Of a stretch of 60,529 nucleotides of DNA, positions 47,798 to 57,224 are shown piece after piece; the first letter of the stretch is position 1, and every line of letters begins with the position of its first letter. Under the pieces are notes generated by a model. That model was not told the DNA's origin, made no database searches, and saw nothing but the letters and a program-made list of their open reading frames with translations. A program made the position numbers and the translations under genes. The DNA comes from Microscillaceae bacterium (lineage in GTDB: Bacteria; Bacteroidota; Bacteroidia; Cytophagales; Microscillaceae): the NCBI GenBank assembly GCA_011390205.1, contig JAABSX010000022.1, positions 1 to 60,529 on the forward strand. Reading direction: 5' to 3'.

Positions 47798-48014
47798 AGT
47801 CCAAGCATGAGCGAAGCGGTGCTTGGACTATCAATTACCAGAAACGTCCGCTTCTCACCGAAGGTGCAGGAGTTGGTATGCTGGAGTGTTTGATAAAGGT
47901 GAAGATATTTATGTTTTTTCGGTAGCTTGGTAGTTCAAAGTCCTTCGCCTTCGGCGGAAAGCGGACGCTTTCGGAAATAAATGGTGCAAGCATAAGCGAA
48001 GCGATGCTTGCACC
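47798..48014. repeat. composite stem-loop repeat element
   Basis: Two stem-loops with 10-bp stems and 12-nt loops of the form N-AGCGAAGCG-N lie at 47798-47829 and 47983-48014. Between them are an inverted pair (CGTCCGCTT at 47845-47853 with AAGCGGACG at 47959-47967), a short hairpin CGCC-TTC-GGCG and the right copy of the 26-bp repeat (47869-47894). It is non-coding. Confidence 0.75.
47869..47894. repeat. 26-bp direct repeat, right copy
   Basis: It matches 47108-47133 with four mismatches and lies inside the composite element. Confidence 0.6.
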
Positions 48015-48040
48015 AGAAGGGTTTATCGTTGGTTTAACGT

Positions 48041-48493
48041 TCATTCTGGCTTATTTTCTATGACCTTGATAGCCAGTTTATTAAAAGGTTCTTTTTCAAG
48101 TATAGCATTTGCGAGTTCTTTGGCGAGTTCTTCACCCAGTATCCCACCATCATAAAAACTAAGTGCATACTCTTTTAAGAGCCAATCTTCAGGGGCAAGT
48201 TTAATTGCTTCTAAGATATGGTACAGCCCCGCATTGTTGCCTTGCTCTATGTGTTCGAGAGATTCTGCAATCACAAAAGCTGCTACTCTGTGCCAAAAAG
48301 CAGTTTGATGTCTGGCTATCATGTGGTTCACAAAGGTATAAGCCAAGATGCCCGCACCTTTTTCTATTACTCGGTGTAATGTACGTGTAAGTTCTTGAGG
48401 GCTTACATTCTGCTCAAGCAGCATTTCTGCTTTTTCAAACTGAAAATCTTTCAGTGCCTGAAGCAGTGTTTCGTGTAGTTGTGTTTCACGCAT
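48041..48493 (-). CDS. helical protein, function unknown
   Basis: The 150-residue protein is predicted to be all helical with TPR-like spacing (HRVIEKGAGILAYTFVNHMIARHQTAF, ESLEHIEQGNNAGLYHILEAIKLAPEDWLLKEYAL). It may be a scaffold. No signal peptide or catalytic motif is visible. The start is ATG 48491-48493. A hairpin of the composite element lies 27 bp past its stop. Confidence 0.7.
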   Translation of the reverse strand: MRETQLHETLLQALKDFQFEKAEMLLEQNVSPQELTRTLHRVIEKGAGILAYTFVNHMIARHQTAFWHRVAAFVIAESLEHIEQGNNAGLYHILEAIKLAPEDWLLKEYALSFYDGGILGEELAKELANAILEKEPFNKLAIKVIENKPE

Positions 48494-48689
48494 GTTATCG
48501 GATATTTTTTTTGGTTTTTGAGTATGTTCTTTATTAAGTTACTTATTTTTTTACTAATAACAAATATTTACTAATATCAATCTAAATTATTTTCATTAAA
48601 AATAGAACTTTTAATTTATAAAATAAAAGAATTTTTCTTGTTTGCTTCAAAAGATGTAATTTAGCAGTAAAAATAACCTAATAAACATC

Positions 48690-49949
48690 ATGTACTGGAT
48701 CAAAAAAATCACAAACCTATTTGTATTCTTAAGCTTGATATTACTGCTGCCTGTTTGCTCGGGCAGCTCTGAGAGTAATCAATCTCAAGACACTACACTG
48801 CCTGACTCTTTAGATGGCACAAACACGGCTAAAAAAGAGGAGGGTTCACAAAAACCATCTGAACCAAAGACAGACCGAAAGTTCAATGATCTTGCTAGAT
48901 TTATTGCAGGTCTTCCCGCCGAAGAGGGCAGTGAATATGCCCAATACAGCCAAAATACTGCTTGGCAAGGCTTTGCCCAACAAACCGAAAAGCAATGGGC
49001 CAACATCAACGCCAACAAACTCCCCAAAATGATAGAATGGAGTAAACAAGAGCTGCAAGCACCCAATGAGGCTAAAGGCACTGTGTTTTATCCATTCAGT
49101 GGGCCCGACTTTATGCATGCTTCAGTGTTTTTCCCAGAAGCTGACGGTGTAGTGATGATTGGACTTGAGCCTATCGGCAACCTTCCTGATTTTGAGAAAA
49201 TCAATAAAAAATCTATTGCAGGATATTTTAATGGCATTCAACGGACGCTTTATTCTATCTTAAGTGTGAGCTTTTTTAGAACCATCTCTATGGCAGATGA
49301 TTTTACGGGACGGGTAGTCAGTGACATTGATGGCACATTGCCCGTCTTGTTTTTCTTTATGGCACGCACCAATCATCGAGTGCTTTATTACGAAAAAATA
49401 GCCATTAGCCCAGAAGGCACGGTAGTCCCCGCAGAAGAAGCAAAAACAGACTCTACTTACTATGGCTCTAAAATCACTTACCAACGAAATGACAAACCCA
49501 ACGAATACAAAACCCTTTATTATTTTGCTGCCAATCTGCAAGACAGCCCTTACTCCTCTAGAAGCGGACTCACAGAAGGCGGATTGGCACAGAGGAGTGA
49601 TTTCCGAAAATACCTAGAAAATCTGGACATCACCAGCACTTATATCAAGTCTGCCTCTTACCTGATGCATAGAGATACTTTTGGCATTATCCGAAACTTA
49701 ATCTTGGATAAAAGCAAATATTACCTCCAAGATGATTCGGGGATGCCTATCAAAATGATAGATAGAAGCAAATGGGATTTGACTTTTTATGGGAGTTATG
49801 TAGCGCCTATTTCCCTTTTTAGTGTCAGATACCAAGCTGACCTACGTCAAGTCTATCAAAAAGGAACAGAAGTAAAGCCCTTGCCTTTCGGGATTGGCTA
49901 CCAATACCAAGCAGGTACTTCTAACCTCATGCTGGGTGTAAAAAAATAA
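48690..49949 (+). CDS. lipoprotein, function unknown
   Basis: The 419-residue protein has a lipobox-like LLLPVC (Cys 23), a Ser/Thr/acidic low-complexity linker (residues 24-62), and a folded domain with KGTVFYPFSGPDFMHASVFFPEADGVVMIGLEPIG. I recall similar blocks in uncharacterised exported proteins; no function is known. A single start, ATG 48690, follows a very AT-rich upstream region. Confidence 0.82.
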   Translation: MYWIKKITNLFVFLSLILLLPVCSGSSESNQSQDTTLPDSLDGTNTAKKEEGSQKPSEPKTDRKFNDLARFIAGLPAEEGSEYAQYSQNTAWQGFAQQTEKQWANINANKLPKMIEWSKQELQAPNEAKGTVFYPFSGPDFMHASVFFPEADGVVMIGLEPIGNLPDFEKINKKSIAGYFNGIQRTLYSILSVSFFRTISMADDFTGRVVSDIDGTLPVLFFFMARTNHRVLYYEKIAISPEGTVVPAEEAKTDSTYYGSKITYQRNDKPNEYKTLYYFAANLQDSPYSSRSGLTEGGLAQRSDFRKYLENLDITSTYIKSASYLMHRDTFGIIRNLILDKSKYYLQDDSGMPIKMIDRSKWDLTFYGSYVAPISLFSVRYQADLRQVYQKGTEVKPLPFGIGYQYQAGTSNLMLGVKK

Positions 49950-49991
49950 TTTGAACTATCTCCATCAAAAATACCTTTCATTTTTAGGTCA

Positions 49992-50021
49992 GATGAGCTA
50001 CTTTCTCAAAAGTAGCTCATC
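49992..50021 (+). terminator. hairpin between the lipoprotein and TlpA genes
   Basis: A perfect 13-bp stem (49992-50004 with 50009-50021) has a CTCA loop. The T-run is weak. Confidence 0.55.
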
Positions 50022-50054
50022 CATTTATACATCATCACAAGCAATCAAAAAAAC

Positions 50055-51206
50055 ATGCGATTTTCTTATTTATTTCTCACATCTATATTTTTTTTATTAT
50101 TTGCTTGCCAATCAGAGCAAGACAGTAAAAAACAAGAAAATACAGACTCAGACAGCCCCAAAGGTACACTCATTGCCCTTAAAGGGACTACAAATAGTGC
50201 TCAAAAGGGACTGATTATTCTCAAAAAAATGCAAGATGGGCAGCTCATAAACATAGACTCTGCTGAGGTCAATGGCACTTCATTTAGCTTAGAGGCATAT
50301 GTTACTGAGCCTGATTTCTTTGCCCTGAATGTATTTGGGCAAAAAGATGTCCCCCTTGTCATCTCACCCGAAGACAAAAATATCAGTATCGTGTTAGATA
50401 CAAAAAAACCTGATTTTGGGGTAGAAATCTCGGGTTCAAAAGCGACTGATGAGTACTATGCCTTTGAAAAAATCTTACAAGACTTTACGACAAGATTCCA
50501 AGCACTCGAGAAAAAATACGGTGAGCAGCCTGCCGAGCTACAAAAATCTTACACTGCATTACAGCAGGAAAGCGTACAGAGGGTTAAAGTATTTATAGAT
50601 TCCATAGGGGCGAGCATTGTCTCTGTGCGGGCTGCCAGTGTGCTAGAGTCTGATACGGAGTTTGAGTTTCTGGAAGCCCTCCATAAAAAAATGCAGACTG
50701 TACTACCTGACTCAAAATATACGGAGCAACTAGGATTAAAAGTCAAGGCAATTGCCGAAGAGTTAGAAGCTACCCAACATCTGCAAGTAGGAAAACCTGC
50801 CCCTGAGATTAGCCTTGCCACGCCAGAGGGTAGCAAATTAGCACTCTCATCTCTCAAAGGAAAGGTCGTTTTGATTGATTTTTGGGCATCATGGTGTGGC
50901 CCTTGCCGACAAGAAAACCCCAATGTACTCAAAATGTATAATCAGCACAAAGGCAAAGGATTTGAAATCTATGGAGTCTCTCTAGATAGAAAAAGAGAAG
51001 ATTGGCTTGCTGCCATCGCCCAAGACCAGCTCTCTTGGAAGCACGTATCTGACCTCCAATTCTGGCAATCAGAAGCAGCTCAGACTTACCATGTCAGGGC
51101 GATTCCTGCTACTTACCTCATCGGGCGTGATGGCACTATCATCGCCAAGAACCTCAGAGGCCCAGCACTGGAGGCAAAACTGGCCGAGGTGATGGAAAAA
51201 ATGTAG
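50055..51206 (+). CDS. TlpA-family disulfide reductase lipoprotein
   Basis: The 383-residue protein has a lipobox LLFAC (Cys 18), a DUF4369-type N-terminal domain (about 35-130: LIALKGTTNSAQKGLIILKKM), a helical linker, and a TlpA/AhpC domain with WCGPC at residues 280-284. It should reduce disulfides in the periplasm. The start is ATG 50055. It converges with trxA. Confidence 0.9.
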   Translation: MRFSYLFLTSIFFLLFACQSEQDSKKQENTDSDSPKGTLIALKGTTNSAQKGLIILKKMQDGQLINIDSAEVNGTSFSLEAYVTEPDFFALNVFGQKDVPLVISPEDKNISIVLDTKKPDFGVEISGSKATDEYYAFEKILQDFTTRFQALEKKYGEQPAELQKSYTALQQESVQRVKVFIDSIGASIVSVRAASVLESDTEFEFLEALHKKMQTVLPDSKYTEQLGLKVKAIAEELEATQHLQVGKPAPEISLATPEGSKLALSSLKGKVVLIDFWASWCGPCRQENPNVLKMYNQHKGKGFEIYGVSLDRKREDWLAAIAQDQLSWKHVSDLQFWQSEAAQTYHVRAIPATYLIGRDGTIIAKNLRGPALEAKLAEVMEKM

Positions 51207-51234
51207 CCTCGAGATATTCAAATGAATTTTAAAT

Positions 51235-51274
51235 AAAAAAGCACAAAGATTTTTAAAAACCTTTGTGCTTTTTT
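51235..51274. terminator. bidirectional terminator between tlpA-like gene and trxA
   Basis: A 14-bp stem (51235-51248 with 51261-51274) has A and T runs at its ends, so it works in both directions. Confidence 0.8.
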
Positions 51275-51290
51275 TAGTTATAGAGCGAGA

Positions 51291-51620
51291 TTAACCTACC
51301 AGACTTGCATCTAGCTTCTGTGCTAAGACGCTCTTAGGCACTACGCCTATTTGTTTATCTACTACTTGTCCGTCTTTGAATACCAATAACGTAGGGATGC
51401 TACGCACATTAAACTTGGCAGAGATTTCAGGGTTATCATCTACGTTGAGTTTTCCGATGATTGCCTTGCCCTCATATTCTGCAGCAAGTTCTTCTACTAC
51501 AGGAGTGAGCATTTTACAAGGGCCACACCATTCAGCCCAAAAATCCACTAGAACAGGTCTATCGGAGTTTTTTACTAGTTCTTCAAAATTTGCATCAGTG
51601 ATTTCTACTGCATTTGCCAT
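51291..51620 (-). CDS. trxA: thioredoxin
   Basis: The 109-residue protein reduces disulfides in the cytoplasm. WCGPC is at residues 31-35 within VDFWAEWCGPCKM; the cis-Pro segment is RSIPTLLVF. Length is classical. The start is ATG 51618-51620. It could serve the arsenate reductase at 34792. Confidence 0.95.
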   Translation of the reverse strand: MANAVEITDANFEELVKNSDRPVLVDFWAEWCGPCKMLTPVVEELAAEYEGKAIIGKLNVDDNPEISAKFNVRSIPTLLVFKDGQVVDKQIGVVPKSVLAQKLDASLVG

Positions 51621-51754
51621 GATTCAATGTTTTAAGATGATTAATAAAAACGAACACAAAAATAAAAATTCTTATGTATTTACACAAAAACAGTGCAAAA
51701 GGTTCAGATTTGTGTCAAGGTATGCTGATACGGGCATTCATTTATCTTGATGCC

Positions 51755-52870
51755 CTAAGCATTTGCTTTTACTATTTGTTGAATATGCTCCGCATCATAA
51801 GATTGGGCTTGCCATGCTTCTAGGCGTTTGTCCATCACCCTAAACCAGAGAGGCGGCACCAATGACATCAAAATCATGACAGGATATCCAAAAGGCAACT
51901 GTGGGCTTTCATCAAAATGCCTCAAAACTTGGTAAGGACGGGCAGCATAGGCATGGTGGTCTGAGTGCCTTTGTAGCTGAAAAAGCATCAAATTGCTCAC
52001 CAAATGGTTAGAGTTCCAAGAGTGTAAAGGATTCACTCGTTCATAACGTCCAGGGGCTATTTCTCGTCTTTGTATGCCGTAATGCTCTATGTAATTCACA
52101 GCTTCTAAAGAGGAAAATGCCATATAACTCTGGGCAAAGAAAAAAACAGGCACTGCCCACGCAAAAGCTCCACTTGTGATGCTAAACAGCACAGTAAGTG
52201 CTATCACAAAAAGCAACGGAAAAATGATATACTGAAGCATTTGATTATGAACAGGATTCCAAAGAGATAAGTCAGCACGTTGAAGGCGGCGTTTTTCTAT
52301 ATTCCAAGCACTCCGCCAGCTTCCTACTACAGTCTGAAACCAAAAGGCATAAAATGTCTGTCCCTTTTTACTTGTGGCAGGGTCATGCGGCGTAGCCACA
52401 TTGACATGGTGCCCCTTGTTATGTTCTATATAAAAATGCATGTAACAGACAGTCATCAGATTGAGTTTGCTGTGAAACTTTGCCCACGCATTTTGCTTGT
52501 GCCCCAGCTCATGGGCTATGTTAATGCCTCCACTTGTGAAAGTCATCAGACTCAGCAAAAAGCCCACAGTCTCCACAAACGTAAGCGAAAACTCCGAAAC
52601 CACATAAGCCCCCCAGACAATCAAGGCGAGTTGTATATAAACCATAGAATACACAATGACCTCAAAATAACGATCATTGACAATGCTGTCTATCTCATCA
52701 TGGCTGATATTTTCGGGGTCTTTTCCGATGATTTCATCAAAAATCGGAATCAAAATGTATGCAAATACAAAAGCAGAAAACATCCACCAGCCGCCCCCAT
52801 AATAGCCTAATACGATGAGGCAGGGAATGATGTAAGAAGCCAAAAAGCCCAATTTTTTTAGTACACTCAT
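51755..52870 (-). CDS. AlkB-type alkane 1-monooxygenase (membrane di-iron hydroxylase)
   Basis: The 371-residue integral membrane protein has the histidine boxes of AlkB: HELGHK (residues 120-125), EHNKGHH (149-155), NYIEHYG and LQRHSDHH, and about six TM helices. It should hydroxylate terminal C-H bonds of alkanes or fatty chains using O2 and rubredoxin. No rubredoxin or rubredoxin reductase is adjacent. The start is ATG 52868-52870. Confidence 0.92.
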   Translation of the reverse strand: MSVLKKLGFLASYIIPCLIVLGYYGGGWWMFSAFVFAYILIPIFDEIIGKDPENISHDEIDSIVNDRYFEVIVYSMVYIQLALIVWGAYVVSEFSLTFVETVGFLLSLMTFTSGGINIAHELGHKQNAWAKFHSKLNLMTVCYMHFYIEHNKGHHVNVATPHDPATSKKGQTFYAFWFQTVVGSWRSAWNIEKRRLQRADLSLWNPVHNQMLQYIIFPLLFVIALTVLFSITSGAFAWAVPVFFFAQSYMAFSSLEAVNYIEHYGIQRREIAPGRYERVNPLHSWNSNHLVSNLMLFQLQRHSDHHAYAARPYQVLRHFDESPQLPFGYPVMILMSLVPPLWFRVMDKRLEAWQAQSYDAEHIQQIVKANA

Positions 52871-53039
52871 AATCTTAAAGGTTATTTTATTGAATTATAA
52901 AGCGAATAAACAAAATTATTTTTATAAATCAAACTATTTAGTTAAAAATAGTTCAGTTTTTTATTTTTGGAACACACTCCTGTCAAATTTTGGGGTCAAA
53001 TTTAGGAACGGCATTGTGAGGCTTTCCAAAAATCTTCTG

Positions 53040-53047
53040 TAATTTTG
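53040..53047 (+). promoter_or_regulatory. possible -7 promoter box (TAATTTTG)
   Basis: A perfect match to the Bacteroidota TAnnTTTG box lies 43 bp before the ATG at 53090. No TTTG at the right distance upstream is clear. Confidence 0.35.
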
Positions 53048-53089
53048 GTGGACAAGCAAAGCACAGTTCTTTAAATTTAAAACAAAAAA

Positions 53090-53623
53090 ATGAAATTATT
53101 TTACGTCATCCTTGGGGCTACTCCTCAGGGCAGAAACACCGAGCAGCACGATGTCTTTTTTGGAATAGCAGAAGATATACAAAGCCTTGTGCCTGCCATG
53201 AAGGCATTCTGGCACGATGCCAAGATTCATATTGATGCTTACCAAGAAGTGGCCTTTGCAGATGGCTACCAAATAGAGATTGTAGAAAAAGAAGCAAACA
53301 CAGCCGAAGAGCAGCTTTTTTTTATCAACTTGGGGGGCTACAAGCAAGGGTATTTTGAAGAATTTCACGAGCAGCACCTCATGGTGGGCAAATCTCTAGC
53401 AGCGGTCATTGCCCGTGTAAAACAAACAGATTTTTATAAAACGATGGGTTTCAAAACTGCCGAAAGCCACATAGATGACAAGCACGGCGTGGACATTGAT
53501 GATATTTTTAAAGTCAATGACATCCTCCCTTCAGAAATGAAAGAAAAATATAGCCTCCGCCTGAGCAGAAGCACAGATACTCCCCAAGAGAATGTGCTCA
53601 AAGTAGGCTACATCAAAGTATAA
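53090..53623 (+). CDS. DUF1543 protein
   Basis: The 177-residue protein begins MKLFYVILGATPQGRNTEQHDVFFGIAEDI, the hallmark of DUF1543, and has a second half with LFFINLGGYKQGYFEEFHEQHLMVG that mirrors the first. Its role is unknown. The start is ATG 53090. It converges with the BNR protein. Confidence 0.88.
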   Translation: MKLFYVILGATPQGRNTEQHDVFFGIAEDIQSLVPAMKAFWHDAKIHIDAYQEVAFADGYQIEIVEKEANTAEEQLFFINLGGYKQGYFEEFHEQHLMVGKSLAAVIARVKQTDFYKTMGFKTAESHIDDKHGVDIDDIFKVNDILPSEMKEKYSLRLSRSTDTPQENVLKVGYIKV

Positions 53624-53631
53624 AAAGCATT

Positions 53632-53669
53632 AAAAAATCCCCTTGTCATCAACTGCAAGGGGATTTTTT
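53632..53669. terminator. bidirectional terminator
   Basis: A perfect 14-bp stem (53632-53645 with 53656-53669) is flanked by A and T runs between convergent genes. Confidence 0.8.
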
Positions 53670-53695
53670 AAAACATTCTATGTACTAACCTTTAT

Positions 53696-56600
53696 TTAGG
53701 GCTTACGCTCTATAGGCTTGTATTCTTTAAAAAGAGAAAACTTTGATTCTTCTACTGCTTTTTGGTAGTTTTTCCAGTCTTCTGCAAAGAAAGCATTGAC
53801 TTTTTTCAAAAATGCTTCAAGGGCTTTTTGGGCTTGCTCGGCACGAATCATTTGTGTAGTATTAGGCTCTTCCCAAGTAGATTGGGCAAAACCGAATGCA
53901 CCTCTTATTTTGGCAGTAATCTGATCAGGATTTCTGACGATTCCTTGCACCTCTTCTTTGCCATTGGCTTCTTCTAGCAGTTTCTGGATACTCTTCTTGA
54001 TTTCTGCACTTTGCTTGCGTAAGTCTTTGGTAGCTTCCTCTTTCGCATCTAAATTGCCTGTGATGAGGTTATTTGTTTTTTGGGCTTCTTTGAGCTGCAA
54101 AATGGCCTTGCGAGTGGTTTCTGTATCTTCCATCAGCTGGTCTATCAGCTTATTTTTTGCCATTCTATCGGCAAGGGAGATTTGCTCACGAGGGTCAGCC
54201 ACTACTTTTATTTTGGTAGAATCTTTGTCTTCTCCATAGGTAAACCTTACCCAATATTCACCTGGCAATACCTCTGGCCCGCTTGGTTCTGAGGCATCGT
54301 CATCTTTAGGCTCTGGGGCGTTGGGGCTGCGGACTCCTTTTCGGTCAAGCCTCCATCTCATACGGTTGATGCCTGGCTTGGGCGTGTCTTGCAATGTGCG
54401 GATGACCTCCATTTTCTCATTTAGAATTTCTACTGTGATTTTGAGGGTGTCTTTAGAAATAGGTTTGGCTGCCTTGCTAAGTTCTTGCATGCCTGTTTTG
54501 CTAGGCGAGCTGGTTGCTTTTTCCTTGCTTTCTCCTTCTTTTTTCTTCTCTTTGAATTTCACTTCTTTGATAGAATAGCTTAACATCGCTCCTGAGGGAC
54601 GGTTTTCACCCTCAAAAACACCTTGTGCTGAGAACCTTGCACCACCGCCACGTCTGTAATTGGCAAGCACGGCTTCGGGTGCTTCAAAGGCTGCCACAGG
54701 TTTGTCTAATAATTTAGCTCCTTGCTGTGCCAATGCCCTGAGCGGACGAATATCATCTAAGACATAGACTGCCCTGCCGAATGTGCCTATCACGAGGTCG
54801 TGCTCTTTGGGATGAATGACCATATCCATGGTAGAGACCGTGGGGTAGCCTTGAGTCCATTTTGTCCAAGTAGTGCCATAATCAATGCTAACATACAAGC
54901 CAAATTCAGTCCCTAAGAAAAGTAAATTAGAAGCAATCGGGTCTTGGACTACCGAAAGGGCATAGCCCCAAACCTTGCTTTCGTCAATGAGTCTTTTCCA
55001 AGTCTTCCCAAAATCTTGAGTATGGTAGAGATAAGGCGACCAATTATTGCGGCGGTGGTCTTCTAGCACCACAAAGGCTTCTCCTGCTTTGTGTGTAGAG
55101 GCTTGAATCTGTGGAATCCAAGTGCCTGCGGGTACACCTTTGAGGTTTTTATAAACATTTGTCCAAGTCTTGCCTCCGTCTTGGGTAAGCTGAAGGTAGC
55201 CATCATCTGTGCCTACCCAGATGACTTTCTCGTCTTTGGGGCTTGGGGCAATGCTCATAATGGTGGTATAATTTTCTGCACCTGTGGCATCATAAGTGAG
55301 TCCGCCACTGTCTCCTTGCTTTTGTTTGGTGGTATCATTGCTGGTGAGGTCAGGGGAGATAATCGTCCAGTTGTAGCCATTGTCTTTGCTATAATGCACA
55401 AATTGGCTTCCGTAGTAAATGGCTTTCGGGTTAAAAGGGTCTTGAGCAAGGGCAGAGTTCCAGTTAAACCTTAGCTCTGTGCCCTCTGGATGTGCAGGCT
55501 GTATCGCCTTAGATTGCCCCATTTTGAGGTGGATTCTTGCCAAATTTCCTTGCTGAGACATGGCATAGGCATATTCAGGGTTGCTGGCATCGGGCATAGC
55601 ATCAAAGCCATCTCCAAATAAGATTTCTTCAAATACATCATTGCGTAAGCCATTGGCACTCCAGTCATACGCAGGGCCATACCAAGAGCCATTGTCTTGC
55701 ATGCCTCCATAGACATTATAAGGAGTCTGGGTATCTACATTGATGTGATAAAACTGCCCTACGGGAAGTGCATCTACAAATTGCCAAGTCTTGCCACCGT
55801 CTCGGGTGATGTTCATGCCGCCATCATTGCCATTGAGCATAAAGTCAGGATTGAGAGGAGAAATCCACCATGCGTGGTGGTCGGGGTGTACTCGGTTGCC
55901 ATAGTCGGCGATGGTTTCCCAGGTGCGTCCACCGTCTTCACTTTTAGAGACATAAGACCAAAGGCTGTAAAGTAGGTTTTCGTTTTTGGGCGAAACATAA
56001 ATCTCTGAATAATAAAAAGGGCGGTTTCCGAAATCACCTTTGTCAGTTACTTTTTTCCAGCGAAAGCCTCCATCTTCTGAGGCATAGATGGCATTTTTTT
56101 TAGATTCTATAATTGCATAGATTTTATTGGCGTTGCTAGGAGCGATGGCGATGCCGATGCGTCCTAAATCTCCTTCGGGCATGCCCTCTTCAGAAGTGCG
56201 TTTTTTCCAAGATTTACCACCGTCTAGGGTAACATATAAACCAGAGGTTTCACCACCAGATTTAAAAAACCACGGCTCTCTGAAATGCTCCCACATTGCC
56301 ACAAGCAGTTTATCAGGATTGCTAGGGTCTATGACCATATCAGCCGCACCCGTTTTTGTGCCGAGGTAGAGGATTTTTTCCCAAGTCTTGCCGCCGTCAG
56401 TGGTTTTGAATACACCCCGCTCAGGATGCTCACCCCAAGGCGAACCGATGGCAGCAACCCATACGATGTCAGGGTTATTGGGGTGAATGATGATTCGGTG
56501 AATGGCTTGGGTCTTTTCTAAGCCCATGGCTTGCCAAGTGCGACCAGCATCTAGGCTTTTATAAATCCCGTAGCCCATGGTGCAGCTATTGCGTGGATTT

Positions 56601-56962
56601 CCCTCACCAGTGCCCACCCAGATGATGTCAGGGTTGGCTTGGTAAATCTTGACTGCCCCGATAGAAGCGGCTTTTTCATTGTCAAAGATGGGTTTCCAGC
56701 TAATGCCTTCATTGATAGACTTCCATAAGCCGCCCGAGGCAGCGCCAGCATACATAATCTGAGGATGGTCATTAACGGCATCTAGTGCCGTAATCCGACC
56801 GCTCATGCCAGCAGGCCCGATGGCACGGGGCTTCATACCTGAGAACTTTGCCATGTCTAGTGTCTGTGCCAGCAGTGTGCTGCTGCTGCTTGCTACCTGT
56901 AAGGCAAAAAGCACAAGGACAAACCAAGCTAGATTTTGTGTTTTGGGTAATTTTTGTCGCAT
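53696..56962 (-). CDS. exported BNR/sortilin-repeat glycosidase-like protein
   Basis: The 1088-residue protein has a signal peptide (VLVLFALQVASSSSTLLAQ) and a long beta-propeller body of BNR-type repeats, for example SINEGISWKPIFDN, TTDGGKTWEKILYLG and DFGKTWKRLID. After about residue 765 come a Lys/Glu-rich low-complexity linker and a helical C-terminal domain. Propellers of this type bind or hydrolyse carbohydrate or protein; Bacteroidota members are annotated as glycosyl hydrolases without proof. The start is ATG 56960-56962. It is divergent from the PagL-like gene. Confidence 0.88.
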   Translation of the reverse strand: MRQKLPKTQNLAWFVLVLFALQVASSSSTLLAQTLDMAKFSGMKPRAIGPAGMSGRITALDAVNDHPQIMYAGAASGGLWKSINEGISWKPIFDNEKAASIGAVKIYQANPDIIWVGTGEGNPRNSCTMGYGIYKSLDAGRTWQAMGLEKTQAIHRIIIHPNNPDIVWVAAIGSPWGEHPERGVFKTTDGGKTWEKILYLGTKTGAADMVIDPSNPDKLLVAMWEHFREPWFFKSGGETSGLYVTLDGGKSWKKRTSEEGMPEGDLGRIGIAIAPSNANKIYAIIESKKNAIYASEDGGFRWKKVTDKGDFGNRPFYYSEIYVSPKNENLLYSLWSYVSKSEDGGRTWETIADYGNRVHPDHHAWWISPLNPDFMLNGNDGGMNITRDGGKTWQFVDALPVGQFYHINVDTQTPYNVYGGMQDNGSWYGPAYDWSANGLRNDVFEEILFGDGFDAMPDASNPEYAYAMSQQGNLARIHLKMGQSKAIQPAHPEGTELRFNWNSALAQDPFNPKAIYYGSQFVHYSKDNGYNWTIISPDLTSNDTTKQKQGDSGGLTYDATGAENYTTIMSIAPSPKDEKVIWVGTDDGYLQLTQDGGKTWTNVYKNLKGVPAGTWIPQIQASTHKAGEAFVVLEDHRRNNWSPYLYHTQDFGKTWKRLIDESKVWGYALSVVQDPIASNLLFLGTEFGLYVSIDYGTTWTKWTQGYPTVSTMDMVIHPKEHDLVIGTFGRAVYVLDDIRPLRALAQQGAKLLDKPVAAFEAPEAVLANYRRGGGARFSAQGVFEGENRPSGAMLSYSIKEVKFKEKKKEGESKEKATSSPSKTGMQELSKAAKPISKDTLKITVEILNEKMEVIRTLQDTPKPGINRMRWRLDRKGVRSPNAPEPKDDDASEPSGPEVLPGEYWVRFTYGEDKDSTKIKVVADPREQISLADRMAKNKLIDQLMEDTETTRKAILQLKEAQKTNNLITGNLDAKEEATKDLRKQSAEIKKSIQKLLEEANGKEEVQGIVRNPDQITAKIRGAFGFAQSTWEEPNTTQMIRAEQAQKALEAFLKKVNAFFAEDWKNYQKAVEESKFSLFKEYKPIERKP

Positions 56963-57224
56963 ATTTTAGTGATTAAGAAATTTAAAATTTGTCCTAAATA
57001 AAATATTTTTTGGCAAAAAATGACTTTTCACTTGTGATAAATGCTGCTATGTTGCTTCTTTTAACAAATGACTAACAGAAGTAAGCTCAGAGATTTCTGG
57101 TAGGCGAATCTGTGTCTGTCTGCATACTTTGCTTGTTTTGGTATTTTGCTCAAAAATATTTGGTAAAATGAAGTAACATTCTATATTTCTTTCAGTTTTA
57201 GCAAATAGTAATACTATTAAATTG

